64,000 nt of DNA from Ciona intestinalis. Taxonomy: Eukaryota; Chordata; Ascidiacea; Phlebobranchia; Cionidae. The stretch's first letter is position 1. Every line of letters begins with the position of its first letter. Below the pieces are notes generated by a model. It saw only the letters and a list, made by a program, of their open reading frames with translations, ran no database searches and was not told where the DNA came from. Shown piece after piece: positions 1-12,936 of the stretch. Location: positions 493,251 through 557,250 of the forward strand of contig NC_020171.2 in NCBI RefSeq assembly GCF_000224145.3, written 5' to 3'. The translations under genes were made by a program, and so were the position numbers.

Positions 1-195
1 TAGTAGGTTAGGGTAAGATAGGGCCTTTTCATTCGCATTTTTATTGTCCCATTTGGTAGTAAACAAGGAATATTTTCAAAATTATAAAAATGAATCCTCA
101 CGACTCCCATAGACCGTTGTTGATTGTTTAAAACACCATCAGGAAATATGGGATATTATGTGCTTACGGTATCCTAACTTACACCACAGTACTAT
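1..195 (+). mobile_element. MITE-like element, family B
   Basis: A copy of the dispersed element whose left end reads like GTAGGTTGGGGTAAGATGG and whose right end is its inverted match (CCATCTTACCCCAC). The conserved core is recognisable: 'tagtaaacaa', 'cctcacgactcccatagaccg' and 'ttaattgtttaaaacac'. It lies 3' of the DHRS12 copy A stop codon and may start before the window. Confidence 0.7.
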
Positions 196-452
196 ACGAA
201 AAAATAAAGCTTTGTACAGAAGAAGAGACACGCCAAATACACAAATAAAGTCCTGGAACACATAATGTAGAAAGTAAAAAGAAACACCAATAAAAATATT
301 CAAAATATTTTGGTGCCTTTTCGGGGGGCAAGAAAAAGTGCAACAAATTTACAAAAAGCAAGGTTCTACAAAATTCGTATATATAATAAATAGTTGTACA
401 TTTTATGTACCAACTAAAACATCGGGGAAATAGTCGTCTTGTTACTTTGATT

Positions 453-3400
453 CTACTTGGTGCAACTATCCGCTAGGTTCTTCATACATTTTAGGAACTC
501 AGAGCGATCTCTCTTACTTTCCTTAGTCGTTGCTAACGGTAGATGCTTCATTGATACTTTACGATCTGTATATAGGAATGAATGAATAAAAAAATGAATA
601 ATAAATGAAAATTGTTTTATCCTCGCGTGGCGTGGTGAAGACAGTCGTTATAACATGGGTGTTCTGTTTCAAACGCCTCGTGTCCGTCTACGCGTTAACA
701 CTTGTAACTTTGTGGAAGATCTTTGAACGTTTTTTAATCCGTATGGCTGACAACTTAAACAACCGATTAGTGAACACTTGGTTGGAGCAATTGCCGTTAA
801 GTGTCTAGTCCAAAGACACGTACGCCCACAATGGTAGCAGCGTCGAGCCTTAAACCATAAATACTGTAGGTTAGAAGCAGACTCGGTATAACTATTCCAC
901 GGCGTCGGTTTTAATGACATGTGTTAGCTTAAAATGGGTTATATAATGCAAAAATACCCATTATGTCACTATAAGTAATATATATCGGACTTGCACTATA
1001 AAACAAAGGTTCAAAAATCTACCTTGAAAATAAGAACCACTGGGAATTGACAGCACTTTCTCGGCCAAGCATAACCAAACTACAGTGTCCGCGCCTTGAG
1101 CAGGAGTACGAAACTTATGACTCATTTTTTCGTAGAAATCTCCCAAGCCACGTTTGGCTGCAGGAGTGTCAACCCAGCCGGGATGCATGCATGAGAAGTG
1201 AACAGAACTGTGTTTTTCAGCCCAGTGCTCAGTTAGGACGGTCTGAACGGAAAAAATCCGTGGTTAGTGATGTTATTGTGAAGTTATACCGTCTGTTTCT
1301 ATAGCTGAGAGGGAACGGGTTCGAGGCTCGTCTCGGTCTGGTAACTATGTAAATGATGAGAGTTACATTTTTTTGATATGGCTGATAATTTAGACAACCT
1401 ATTAGTGACCACTGGGTTGGAACAATTACCGTTGAGTGTCTTGCCTTAGGACATATATATACGCCCACGATGGTAGCAGCGTCGAGCCTCGAACGCGTAT
1501 TCTCTTGGCCGACCAGATGCGTTAACCTCTGCTGTGCCTGGCAGCAACACTAATCTATAATTGCGTAATGCAAATGGCTATGACTAAATTCTTATACTTT
1601 CGCTTGGCGGTGCAACGGCAGTCATTAAAACAGTGTTCTGTTTCATATATCCCGTGCCCGCTTACAAGTTACCATATGTAACTTTATCGGTGATTATATT
1701 TTTGTATAGGAAGCTATAACAGAATTTTTACTTACCAATTGTCGTTTGCATTGAGCGTACGCTATTATCGCTTCAAAGTTATTCGGTTTTTCTTTGCTGA
1801 AGCATTTTGGATTCAAGCATTGTAAGAGCATTCCGGACGAGGTTACATTCACCTGCGTTTTAAAGACAATTTTTAAAATCCTTGGACTGTATATACAGTA
1901 GAGTGGGGAAAGATGGGACACCTTTAGCACGTAATACCCAAATATTTAGATCGTGTTTTAAACAATTAACGATGGTATATGGGAGTCGGGAGAATACAGT
2001 TCAATAATTTATTGAATGTTCTTTGTTTACTGCCAAATGTGACGAGAAAATAGAATGAAAAGGTGTCCCATCTTCCCCCACCCTACTATAATAGGTTAAG
2101 GTGAGTTAGTTCATGTTTTCATTTATACCTGTATCGGCTCATTGAGATTTTCATTTATCTCTTCGAATACAGTAACGAAAAGGTTAATTATTACAACGAA
2201 GATAGCGGAATTAGCAAAAACAGTCGTTATACATACGCTACGGTATAGAGTATGGGTAATATTTACAAAATTATATACCGTATCCTCACGACTCTAAAAG
2301 AGCGTTGTTAATTGATTAAAACACGATTAGGGAATATGAGATATTATGTGCCATCTGTGTCCATCATTAAAATAGAGTATAAAAGTCCCCAAATATTAAT
2401 AAAAGTTTTAACCTACCACTCTTGGGCGCTCGCTTTTCTCCATTAGAGGCAGCAGAGATTCGGTAAGCACAAAATGTGACATCGAATTTGTGGCGAAATT
2501 GACTTCGAGGTTTTCTGTCTCTGTCAGCCGCCAGTCGGCCACCATTTCCCCGGCATTGTTGACCAAAGTGTCGAGCCTTCCGTGCGACTCCGAAAACGAT
2601 TTGGCGAATTCGCCAACACTTCGTATGTTGGATAGATCGACAATATGAACAAAGATTTTCTGGAAATGAAATTTACTTTTAAAAACGGATCGAAAGAGAA
2701 TAAATTTTAAACCAGTGTTGGGTGGACACACATATAGTGTATGTATATACCTCATGCTCACTGTTCAGTTATAACATGGGTGTCTTCTTATACACCAGAC
2801 ACACATGGTGTATTTATACACCTCATGCTCACTGTCGAGTAATAACAACAGTTCAATGAAGAAATGAATGAATATAAGTAACCTATTATTAATATCTTCG
2901 CATAGCGGGGCACCTAGGCCGTTATTCCACGGTTCTTCCGTTTTATACACCTCATCCCCGCTTTTTGGTTAATTTCAGAATATCTGTATATATATCATAT
3001 AGTGACCCGTCGCTGCTACCATTGTGGACGTATGCGTGTCCTTGGGCAAGACACTTAGAGGCAATTAACGCCAAAGACTATTATTTTCCAGCCATGCGAA
3101 GATAAAGCAAGCTTAATTCAGTCACATCAAATTCAACTATTGTTTTGCCAAACAAAACTTGTTTTCCATTTACCTCATTTTTTGTCGCTTTTACAATTTC
3201 ATCTCTCGCGGCGTTTGCTCTTTCCAAACTCCTACAAACCATATGGACCTCCCCACCCCTGCTCGCCAATTCCTTTGTCACTTCTTTTCCAATGCCGCTG
3301 TTCGCCCCAGTGACCATGAACACGTGACCTGTGACGTCAACGCTGACGTCATTCTGGTCGAATTGCTTGGCCGCGTTGATGTAACCATTCCTGAAGAGTA

Positions 3401-3974
3401 AATTTTTTGTTATATTTTCCCATTACTAGTCTTTGGTTTTGGTTTTGTTTTGGTGCCGTGGTAAAGGCTACAGTGGTTAAAACGGTCGTATCCATTACAT
3501 GTTCGAGGCTTGACGCTGCCGCCGCTATGGGCGTATATGTGGCTACGGGCAAGACAGTTAACAGACAGTTATTTCAATCAAGTTGTCTTGCCCGAATTTT
3601 TCTATATATACAAAATAAAACCCTTAAAAATTCCTCCACAAAGTTACATACGTTGTAACTCGTAAGTGGGCAAGTGGTGTATGAAGCAGAACACCGTGTT
3701 AAAACAATGGTCGTTGCCCCGGCACGCAAGAATAAATAAATTACATTCGCTCATTAGAATATTACGCAAATTAAAAACGACGACACATATATAGTTGGGT
3801 GGGGAAAGATGGGACACCTTTTCATTGTTTAAAACACGTTTAGGATATTTAGATATTATGAGCTTAAGGTGTCCCGTCTTCCCCAACAGTAATATATATA
3901 TATTTTACTTATACTTACTTAGATTCGTATATCAGTCCCTTTGTAAAAAGAAGCGCTTTTCTGTACACTGTCAT
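453..3974 (-). CDS. DHRS12: DHRS12-like short-chain dehydrogenase/reductase, copy A
   Basis: Complete gene of about 321 aa. Minus-strand coding exons: 3919-3974, 3174-3390, 2417-2659, 1736-1852, 1023-1242 and 453-565; all have GT/AG borders and compatible phases. The start ATG at 3972-3974 opens MTVYRKALLFTKG, which aligns with the N-terminus of copy B. The protein shows the SDR dinucleotide motif TGANSGIG (about residue 42), NNAG (about 125), the TSSG serine region and the catalytic YAQCK (YxxxK, about 203). It also has the family-typical MHPGWVDTP and, near the C-terminus, HLPLAT. Length matches vertebrate DHRS12 (about 317 aa). It is an NAD(P)-dependent oxidoreductase by family; the substrate is unknown. 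Copy A has MHPGW and GADT in one 220-nt exon, whereas copy B splits this stretch. Introns carry SINE and MITE copies. Confidence 0.9.
575..907 (-). mobile_element. tRNA-derived SINE (reverse orientation) in DHRS12 copy A last intron
   Basis: Full-length-looking copy of the dispersed SINE. It has the ATTC-like tail at the left (gaatgaataa), the tail module (cctcgcgtggcg...cagtcgttataacatgggtgttctg) and the middle module (gttggagcaattgccgttaagtgtc...cacaatggtagcagc). A degraded tRNA-like head is at the right. It sits between coding exons 453-565 and 1023-1242. Confidence 0.7.
1293..1545 (-). mobile_element. SINE copy, partial, reverse orientation
   Basis: Contains the middle module (ccactgggttggaacaattaccgttgagtg, tacgcccacgatggtagcagcg) and a degraded tRNA-like head. 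It lies in the DHRS12 copy A intron 1243-1735. Confidence 0.55.
1894..2090 (-). mobile_element. MITE-like element, family A (reverse orientation)
   Basis: Starts 'gtagagtggggaaagatggg' and ends 'catcttcccccaccctacta', which are terminal inverted repeats of about 25 bp. The internal sequence is the standard family core in reverse. It lies in a DHRS12 copy A intron. The ends sit in TATA-rich sequence, as expected for a TA target duplication. Confidence 0.75.
2092..2390 (+). mobile_element. MITE family B copy carrying an inserted segment
   Basis: Left end 'aataggttaaggtgagttagttcatg' and right core 'ccgtatcctcacgactctaaaag' to 'gtgtccatc' are family B. The middle (about 2150-2262) is foreign and resembles the segment at 56780-56890 (shared ctcttcgaatacagtaac-like start and cagtcgtta core), so the element was interrupted by another repeat. 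Confidence 0.5.
3000..3090 (+). repeat. SINE middle-module fragment
   Basis: A fragment with 'gtcgctgctaccattgtgg' and 'gtgtccttgggcaagacact' close to the SINE consensus. It lies in the DHRS12 copy A intron 2660-3173. Confidence 0.5.
3791..3895 (+). mobile_element. Internally deleted MITE family A copy
   Basis: Both inverted ends are present (gttgggtggggaaagatgggacacc and ggtgtcccgtcttcccc), but the roughly 100-bp half with the 'tagtaaacaaagaac' core is missing. About 100 bp remain of the usual 195. Confidence 0.65.
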
Positions 3975-4612
3975 TGTTGCAAGCAAAGTTACACGGCTTA
4001 TGAATCAGTAATCTGAAACTAAAAACAAGATTAAAACTACATCCAATTTATATAGGCACGAATTCTCCTGCTCGTTATGCCGGCGGTCTGGTATATGTAA
4101 ACATAAAAGCGCACAGCACGTTTTACAACTGACGTTTGGGTTTATTGGTATAAGCGCGCATCGCTATTTTAAATGAGGTTATTTTCATTCTATTTTATCG
4201 AGTGAAAACAAGACATGTCATGGGCCTAGGATTTATGCCAGAATACTATTACTACGCAAATTCGTTATTATACACAAATGAAAACAAATACAAATTATGT
4301 ATAGCACAAATTAAAAATACAAAACGCACAAAAATAATACAAATTGGAAACAAAATTAGCCCAATCTTTATGATACGCGTAACCCTACATTATATAAAGC
4401 AGGAAATAATAAAACGACATACGCGAACACACGCTGCGACTAACATGTACGCAATATTTAATGCGAAACATACACAAACGAAAAAGGCTATAATGCCGTA
4501 TTATTAAATGTAGATTAGAATTTATAATATGTTAAGTACATCGTGACGACTCTGTTTATAATCGTGTAAATATTTAAATTTACAGAAAAACAAAACATGT
4601 AATTATGACGTA

Positions 4613-4805
4613 TTGTAGGTTGGGGAAAGACGGGAGACCTTTAGCACATAATATCCAAATATCCTTATCGTGTTTTATACAATTACCAACGGCCTATGGA
4701 AGTCGTGAGGATACGGTTTTATAATTCTTTGAATGTTTTTTGTTTACTACCAAATGGGACGTGAAAATATAATGATAAGGTGTCCCTTCTCCCCCCAACT
4801 CTATA
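4613..4805 (-). mobile_element. MITE-like element, family A (reverse orientation)
   Basis: Ends 'gtaggttggggaaagacggg' and 'tgtcccttctccccccaac' are inverted repeats. The internal core reads 'atcctatcgtg...ctatggaagtcgtgagg', the standard order in reverse. Confidence 0.7.
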
Positions 4806-5220
4806 CTATATACTTTTTAATACACAAGACTGCAATTACCTAAACCACTGTTCTGCTTTACTGAGTATATTGTAGTTGCTAGTCGTTATATTATTACGTA
4901 TACAAAAGTTGGGAAAAAACGTGCGGGTTTGTAAGCCTGCTATATACGCCATATATTATAGAAGTGTACATTACTGGTAAACGCAAAATTCCTAGAATTT
5001 CTGACAGAAAAAAGGCAATCTCAAATTGCAAAACAAATACCTAAAACCGGTTTTGTAACCCATAAAGTTATATACTGCCATTTAAATCTTAAACTGAAAC
5101 ATAATACTGAAAACTGGTTCTGTAACTCATAAAGTAATGCAATACCGAATCGAAACTAATTTTTCATCTCAAATTACAAACAAAATACTAAAAACTGGTT
5201 CTGTATAAGTAGTATAATAT

Positions 5221-5418
5221 AGTATAGGGTGGGAGAAGATAGGACACCTTTTTATTCTATTCTCCGATCGTCTCGTTTGGTAGCAAATTAGAACATTTAA
5301 ATAATTATAAAACCGTATTCTCACGACTTCTACAGACCGTTGTTAATTGTTTAAAAAAAGATCACGATATTTGGACATTATGTGCTAAAGGTGTCCCGTA
5401 ACCCCCCACCCTACTATA
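5221..5418 (+). mobile_element. MITE-like element, family A
   Basis: Complete copy. Left end 'gtatagggtgggagaagata', right end 'gtaaccccccaccctactat', with the standard internal core. Confidence 0.75.
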
Positions 5419-5772
5419 TGTCATATAAATCTGTTTTACTCTTAAACTGTACGGCTAATACATTATCTCTATTTGCCTTTTTGCATATGCTATTGGTTTA
5501 CCAGGACGCTGTACTAATTTCATTAAAATAGCAACTGCTGTTTTAGCGTTGCATTTGAGCGACCACAGACTTTTACTTTTTTTACTTAGTCGTGGTGTCC
5601 CGCAAAGTTGCTAAACTGCCATCAAAACAGTTTAAATCTTAATACGCCTTCTTCTCTGACTAAAGCATTGGCAATGAAGCAGTATAATTTTACAAGCTAT
5701 TTAATAAGCATTACCGATTTCTGCGATTAATATTTTTGGCTTTCGTTTATTGTAATTTATAGTATAGTAGAT

Positions 5773-6148
5773 AGCATGAGGTGTTTGAATACACCATGTG
5801 TGTCTGTTGTATAAGAAGACACCCATGTTATAACTTAACAGTGAGCATGAGGTGTATGAATACACCATGTGTGTCTGGTGTATAAGAAGACATCCATGTT
5901 ATAACTTAACAGTGAGCATGAGGTGTATGAATACACCATGTGTATTTGTGTATAAGAAGACACCCATGTTATAACTTGACAGTGAGCATGAGGTGTTTGA
6001 ATACACCATGTGTGTCTGTTGTATAAGAAGACACCCATGTTATAACTCGACAGTGAGTATGAGGTGTATGAATACACCATGTATGTCTAGTGTATAAAAA
6101 GACACCCATGTTATAACTTGACAGCGAGCATGAGGTGTATGAATACAG
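5773..6148. repeat. 71-bp minisatellite, about 5.3 tandem copies
   Basis: Direct repeats of a unit containing 'agcatgaggtgtatgaatac', 'accatgtgtgtctggtgtat' and 'agaagacacccatgttataa'. Units begin near 5773, 5842 and 5912 and recur every 71 bp, with few mismatches. The unit contains a partial palindrome (atacaccatgtg / ctggtgtat). Related arrays occur at 2745-2850, 13670-13890, 27560-27715, 44466-44662 and 50276-50510. Confidence 0.85.
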
Positions 6149-6479
6149 TAAGCGTGTTGATAATAAGAATAAAACATGGTTTGTCCTACCCCAACCTACT
6201 ATACCTTACTCTAACACGTATTAAACGATAAACATAACACATTTGATGACATTATACTACGAGTAAACTGCTTTCGAAGAAAATACGTATATAACCACAA
6301 CAAAACAGCACACTATACGTATGCCTTATTTGCATACGCAACATGAAAAACAAAAACAAATGACTTCTAAACAATTCTGGTTAAAACCGCTCGACATAAA
6401 CAGATACATATGACATAATATCGCTTAAAATATAACCTGACCGTTTCGGTAAATGTGTTTACTTAATCTATGAGATATA

Positions 6480-6673
6480 TAGTGTAGGGTGGGGGGAGAT
6501 GGGACACCTTTTCATTCTATTTTCTCGTTCCATTTGGTAATAAACAAAGAAAATTCAAACAATTATAAAACCATATCCTCAAGACTCCGATAGACCGTTG
6601 TTAATTGTTTAACACCTAAGATATTTTGATATTATGTGCTAAAAGTGTCACGTCTTCCCCCACCCTACTATAA
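6480..6673 (+). mobile_element. MITE-like element, family A
   Basis: Complete copy with left end 'gtgtagggtggggggagatg' and right end 'gtcttcccccaccctactat'. The core 'taataaacaaagaaaattc' and 'ccgatagaccgttgttaatt' is conserved. Confidence 0.75.
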
Positions 6674-7464
6674 CGGTATTACAAAGCGCGTAATTAAAAG
6701 GACGAAATGCCGATTGCAGCTCGACAGCAACAAAATCGCTTACCGATCTGCATAAAAAAGCTGTACCCACGTTTAATTTGAGGGGAAATTTACAACGACT
6801 GTTTTTGTTTTTACGGTTTGAACTTTTGACTTTTAACATTTAAATCCGATCCGGTTTAGTACTGCTAAACTAACCACTGTGACGTAATAAACACTTCTAG
6901 AACTTGAACAAACGAAATACAGCAGTCCCGATTTAACACTTTTTCTTAAGTAGTTTTTATTAAATCGTGTTTCAACGACTGTCATTCTGCTGGTAATTTC
7001 CTTCTCTTCGTAGTTTTAATTAAATTCAGATTCTTTCGTTTTGCCGCTAATTCCATTCTCTTCGTAGTTTTAGTTAATCAGATCTTCGCTACTGCATTCG
7101 CAAAGCTAAATATCCAATAAGCTAAATAAACTTATACTGTGTTAAGTACTATCATTTCTCTGACCAATTCAAGTCTGTGCCTACACAAATCAATTAAAGA
7201 CCTTTAACGCCGCGTCGTCCTTTACAAAAGAATTTTGTTGTTTTAATAATCTGACTCTAAAAACTTACGCGCTTTATATTATAGGGCGTGGTATGGACTA
7301 TGCGTGACTTTAAAAGTGACGCTTTGCTTGCAGAAATACATTGCGTAACGGCGAGACGTTATTTATTTATTAAGTCTGACTTTTTACGTATAAGGCATGA
7401 CATTTACAAAACGGCGTGACCTTTTTGTGTAAAGTTCATGTAACGACATAAGTACAACATTAAG

Positions 7465-7640
7465 CTTTTCTTGAAGCTAAATTATAATTCCTAAAAAGTA
7501 CCTGTTTACTAGTATATTATAACAAAAAACGAACTTTTTGATATATATACATATATATTAAAGGTTTTGTTAAAGCTAAATTATAATTCCTAAAAAGTAC
7601 CTCTTAACTAGTACTTTACAACAACAAAATTTTTTGATTT
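7465..7640. repeat. Two-copy direct repeat, about 100-bp unit
   Basis: 'gaagctaaattataattcct' followed by 'aaaaagtacct' occurs near 7473 and again near 7574 as 'aaagctaaattataattcct'. Each is followed by a similar AT-rich tail with 'tttttgat'. No function visible. Confidence 0.7.
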
Positions 7641-8061
7641 ATATTTATAAATTACATAACTTTAATTATTACCAAACGTCAAATTTAATTAACACAGCGA
7701 AAAAAAAGAAAATTAATATTAAAACCATAGTCGTTATAACAAACTAAGCGTATAAGCATATTCTATATATAAAAAAATCCGCAAATTTCTTTAAACAAAA
7801 ACTAAACGCATAGCGAGTTGCATTTAATGCATTTGAATTTAAAATTAGGTATGTTATTCCCGCAAACTATACTGGAAAAAACCGTTTCCTTTGCGTGAAG
7901 TATACCACTACAATAACCTGCAAACAGAACTGCATACGCGGTAAAACCAAATGCCGCGAGAATGTGTTCTGTTTAAATATACCTGCACACGCAAATGCAC
8001 TTGCAAACCAAAGCTAAAGAGTGTACCAATATATTCTTAGAAGGCTAAAAACTGCTGACGT

Positions 8062-8269
8062 ACAGTAGGGTGGGGGAAGATGGGAAACCTTTTCGTTCTA
8101 TTTCCTTATGTCTAAAAAAATATTTTTTTCTATTTTCTATATTAAAATAATTATAAAGCCGTATTTCCTCAACTCCCACAGACTGTTGTTAGTTGTTTAA
8201 AACATGATCAGGATATTTGGATATTATGTGCTAAAGGTGGCCAGTCTCCCACCCCCCTACCCTACTATA
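8062..8269 (+). mobile_element. MITE-like element, family A
   Basis: Left end 'cagtagggtgggggaagatg', right end 'ctcccacccccctaccctac'. The region after the left end is slightly rearranged (AT-rich expansion around 8110-8145). Confidence 0.7.
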
Positions 8270-9287
8270 GAAATGCCACGACTTGCGTACGTAAAGCCAG
8301 CAGACTTGTCAAAAAAACGTCACGGCTTTACGCAGTGCATAACCATTAGGCCCAAACCAAAGTTCACGCTAAGTCATAACAAAGTTACACGCCTTACAAA
8401 GTAAACATTAAAGCTGCTGACGTTTTTAGCGTCATAACCAAAACAAAGTCCCATCTGACTGTAGAGTTTTTAAATCTTTCTACCTTTACAGATAACGTAT
8501 TTTCTACCATATTTTCTAATATTATATTCTATATTAGCGCAATTTTATAAAATATATAGTAGATTCGGACACGATGGTATATGCTTTATTTTATTTTCTC
8601 GTTCCATATTGTGTGGTAAACAAAGAACATTCAACGACTTATATAACCATATCCTCACGACTCTAAAATAGCGTTATTAATTGCTAAAACTCAATTAGAA
8701 ATTTAAGATAATATGTGCTTAAAAAATATTTTATTTTACCATACCCTACTATATATACTGGGACAAAAGGATTTTTCTTAAAAGATACAAAATGTTAAAT
8801 TGTAACTTAAACCACACACCTAAATCTGCGGTTTCTGGCTTACCACGAACGCTTAGGATTACTCGAAACTTAACCTGTCGTTACGGCTGAGTTCGGTTCC
8901 CTGAAACAGTGCCATTCCCCTAAATTCAAGTCTGTTTAGATATATAACTTTACCAAAACTGCTGGTCCTTTTTAGTACGCGTCAATGCTTTTACGCGAAC
9001 CGTGTAGGCTATGTTTGAAATAGATAACTAGCACAGCTTTGAAGTATACGATTATATACACGAAACTATAGTAAGAGCGATAAACCATTCAGCAACAAGC
9101 AAAGAAATAACAACATAAATACCTTGCTCAGCGAAATACAAGTAATTAAATATCATACACCTCGTATGCTGCGACGTCACAAGGGGTATTATGTCGTCAC
9201 ATAATGTCGTGGTAAAGCGCAGGACATTGTTTAAGTTATAAATATTATGTATTTGTTTCTTGCGAAGTAGCCATACATATTATAAAT

Positions 9288-9483
9288 AGTAGGCTGGGGT
9301 AAGATGGTTCATGTTTTGATTATCTATTAACGTCATCACTCGGTAGTAAACAAAGAATGTTAACAGAGTTATTCTTACGACTACTAAAATAGGATTGGTA
9401 TAATTAAAACTAGTACCTAAGATTGGGAAATACGGGATATTATATTATGCGCGAGTGGTAACCATCTTACCCCACAATACTAT
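9288..9483 (+). mobile_element. MITE-like element, family B
   Basis: Left end 'agtaggctggggtaagatgg' and right end 'accatcttaccccacaatac' are inverted repeats characteristic of family B, with the standard internal core. Confidence 0.7.
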
Positions 9484-9612
9484 ATAACAACATCATACCA
9501 ACGGAAATTATTGATAAAACGACTGTCGTTACAACAAAGTTAAAAAGCTTATATAGTTAAAACAGAGAAAACTTATTCACCAAAAAGCGTGACCGTTACA
9601 TACGATTAGTAT

Positions 9613-9809
9613 ATATTTGGGTGGGGGAAGATGGAACATCATTTAACTCCTTTTTTTCCCGTTCCATTTGGTGGTAACAAAGAACGCTTAAAGAAATATA
9701 AAACCTTATCCTCACGACTCCCATAGACTGTTGTTATTTGTTTAAAACACGATCAGGATATTTGAAAATTATGTGCTGAAGGTGTCCCATTTCCCCCCAC
9801 TCTACTATA
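9613..9809 (+). mobile_element. MITE-like element, family A
   Basis: Left end 'tttgggtgggggaagatgga', right end 'gtcccatttccccccactct'. Core present. Confidence 0.7.
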
Positions 9810-12740
9810 ACATAATAAACCATAATTTGATTAAGTAATATTTACGTTTTAGTAGAAAGAAATGTGCATACACACATGGCCCTTTGCAGGGTAGCACTAA
9901 CAACTGTGAATTAACCTATTTTTAAAAATTTAGGTCGTATACGGTTTCAAATTACGGGGCTTGAAAAATTAGTTAGCTCGCTCGCGTTGTCAGAAATGCA
10001 AAAAGCTAATGGCTTTTTTAAGTGCTTTCTTTCACCACTATCGCTAAGACTTTTTTCTTAAATAAAAACGGTTAATAGTGTACGTTTCACTTAACTATTC
10101 AAGCAATTTAAAGATTTTTTTCAAACATTTTACCAATTTCTATCATAAATATATAGTAAAATGGGAAGACGGGCACCTTTAGCACAATTTACAAAGCACG
10201 CTATTATTAAACTATTACTGGTAAACAAATTTACAGAATTATATAAACTCGTATCCTCACGACTCCCATAGACCGTTGTTAATTGTTTAAAACACGATAG
10301 GGGAATATATAGCATAACATGTGCTAACAGTGTCCATCTTACCGAACAGTACTATAAAAGCGTATACAGGTTTATACTAACACCGTGTACCACATAGATA
10401 AGCTTTAACACAGGCCTAACAACCGAAGCTAAGTAACTGAGTGTAGTCCCATAGCGATGGCATTTATATACACGATGACCGAGATATAATACGCTGTAAT
10501 ACCATTACATATAAACTCTAAGGCCTTGTCGAAAACACTTTTAAAACCGAAAACAATTCTAGAAAATGCCGCATATTTCACAGACCACTGCGATGTTATT
10601 CGGCATTAAGTACCATGCACATAACATTTAAGTAAATATAAACATTACGCTGTAAGGTCGCTTAAAGGTGACTTTCTACCAAGAACTGACATTTCAGTAA
10701 ACGTTCTTTAAAACCGCGTAATAAATTAACAGTTGCGCTTAAAAGTGTGGTTTTATAAAGTATGAAAATTCCAACTTACAGATTTTGAATTTAATCTAAA
10801 ACAGGTGTTTAATAAACTGCCAGTTCAAATACCTTTTGAGAAATGGCCTTTACTGGCGACATAGTTTGAACCTATCTTACTTTAAAATAAAAAATTAACT
10901 GACAGAAAATAACGATATAATACCATGGGGTAAGATGGATACCGTTAGCACGTAATGTATAACAGCCCCCCTTTTGAAGTCCTATGAAAAAAAAATCTGT
11001 AAATATTTTTGTTTAGTATACCTAATAAGGAGATGAAAGAGAATGAAATCCTATATGTATAATCACCCACAAAGTAATACATGTTACCTCGTATAAGCTG
11101 GCACAAGGTGTATAAACACCCGTGTTATTACGACTGTCGTTTTTCGACCACGCGAAGATAAAGATAAATTCATTCATTCATTCATTTGCAATCAAAAATG
11201 TACACATTTACAGTCTTTCTATAACGCCAATAATTCGTTTATAACAAATATTATAGGTAAAGCTGCTAATATACAGTTGCCCCGTTTTGAATATCGTATA
11301 TACTTCTATACCAGTATAGGTCTATAGGATACTATAATGAAGATAGCCTATACAATAATAAAGGTATACAATTTCAGATTTACGATAATTTAAAATGGAA
11401 ACCTAAATTTGAAAATCAACCGTATCGAATTAAAAGCCCAGTTTTAGGCTATTAAATTACTATCATAAACTTAGCTTCATAATTTCATAATAAATTGTTC
11501 TAACCGCGCAATTTGAACTTAAAAGTAATTTTAAGTAATTCTAAACCAGACTGCTGACACTAACCACAAAGTAATTGCTTTTACAATGTTTTGCAAACTT
11601 AAATTTTTGACGAATTCCAGTGGGCTAAAATTACATGCTTTGGTATTGGGCAAGCAGCAGCGTTTTTAGTTACCTTATAAGCTAAAAAGGTAGCTGCAAT
11701 AAAGCAAATTGCCAATTGCGGTGTATCTAACAGGAAATGGTTAGCAGAAGTGCGTGAGCAGTACTTGGTTTTGACTATATTTGAAATACGTGTCGCAAAA
11801 ACGTAACAATTATACGTGACGAGTTAACTGCATTAGGCCTTCTTACAAAGGGTGATTACTTGATTAAGACACAAAACCGCACGGTCACGGCTTTGCATGG
11901 GGGCAAAAGATAATGTTAAGAAGCCAAAATAAGGTCACGATTCCATTAAACTTGTCTGGAACGTGTAATTTTCTAGTAACGATTAGTGAAAGGCTCCTCT
12001 AGATTAACCGTTTTAGTTAGCGGCAAAAACCCCCATTACGCTAATACTTCCCCCAACACTAAACAAACCAAAATTTTAGAGAACGTATTACATAAACCAG
12101 CTACCGCAGTACCACGAACGTTAAGAATTTTCTTAAAACTTTAAACCAACAGAAAACGTCTTTACGCTGCATTTCTATAACTATCTAGCTGCGGTCGTGT
12201 TGTTTAAATATGCCTATGGGCTTTTAGTGTGTATTAGAAATTAGATGTTATCGTAACGACTTTTAGCCAAAAAGTGATAACCCTCCTTTAGTTTAAAAGC
12301 TCTGTAAGTCAATAAGTTTGGCCTATGAGAAGTAAGACTGGAATTTTAAACATATACAATCTCGGCGGCTTTGTTAGTCATGTATAATGTCATATGTATT
12401 GCGTTTAATCACACGGTGACTAATTGGTGTTTACGAATACGATAACATACGAAAGTGCGTAAGTATACCTACAAGACCAAAATGACGTAGTTGTGGTAAC
12501 TCATCACATGACATGCTTCGCTGTGAGACCTCACCCACATGGAATGGGATATGATGTATTGATTACAAATAAGACTACATGATTTATAAAACTTTTCTTG
12601 AATACCAACTAAATTTCTGTACACGTTTGCCCTATAACTGCACACTTTCTATTCGACCCTTACTTTATAAATCTCTTAACTGTATGCAGGTATAGTTAGT
12701 AAGTAATTACAGAACCTATTTTACACCGGTTTTAATATGT

Positions 12741-12936
12741 TGCAGGGTGGGGGAAGATGGGACGTCTTTAGCACAAAATATCAAAATACTCTGATCGTGT
12801 TTTAAACAATTAACAACGGTCTTTAGGAGTCGTTAGCATATACGGTTTAATAATTCTTTGAATGTTCTTTGTTTACCACCCAATAGGACAAGAAAAAAAC
12901 ATGAAAAGGTATCCCATCTTTCCCCACCCTACTATA
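12741..12936 (-). mobile_element. MITE-like element, family A (reverse orientation)
   Basis: Left end 'gcagggtgggggaagatggg', right end 'atcccatctttccccaccct'. The core runs in reverse ('acaacggtctttaggagtcg', 'ttctttgtttaccacc'). Confidence 0.7.

Noticed and set aside
5835..6080. Open frame and CRISPR-like regular repeat
   Set aside because: The repeats are contiguous 71-bp units with no variable spacers, in an animal genome; it is a minisatellite and the frame is a by-product.
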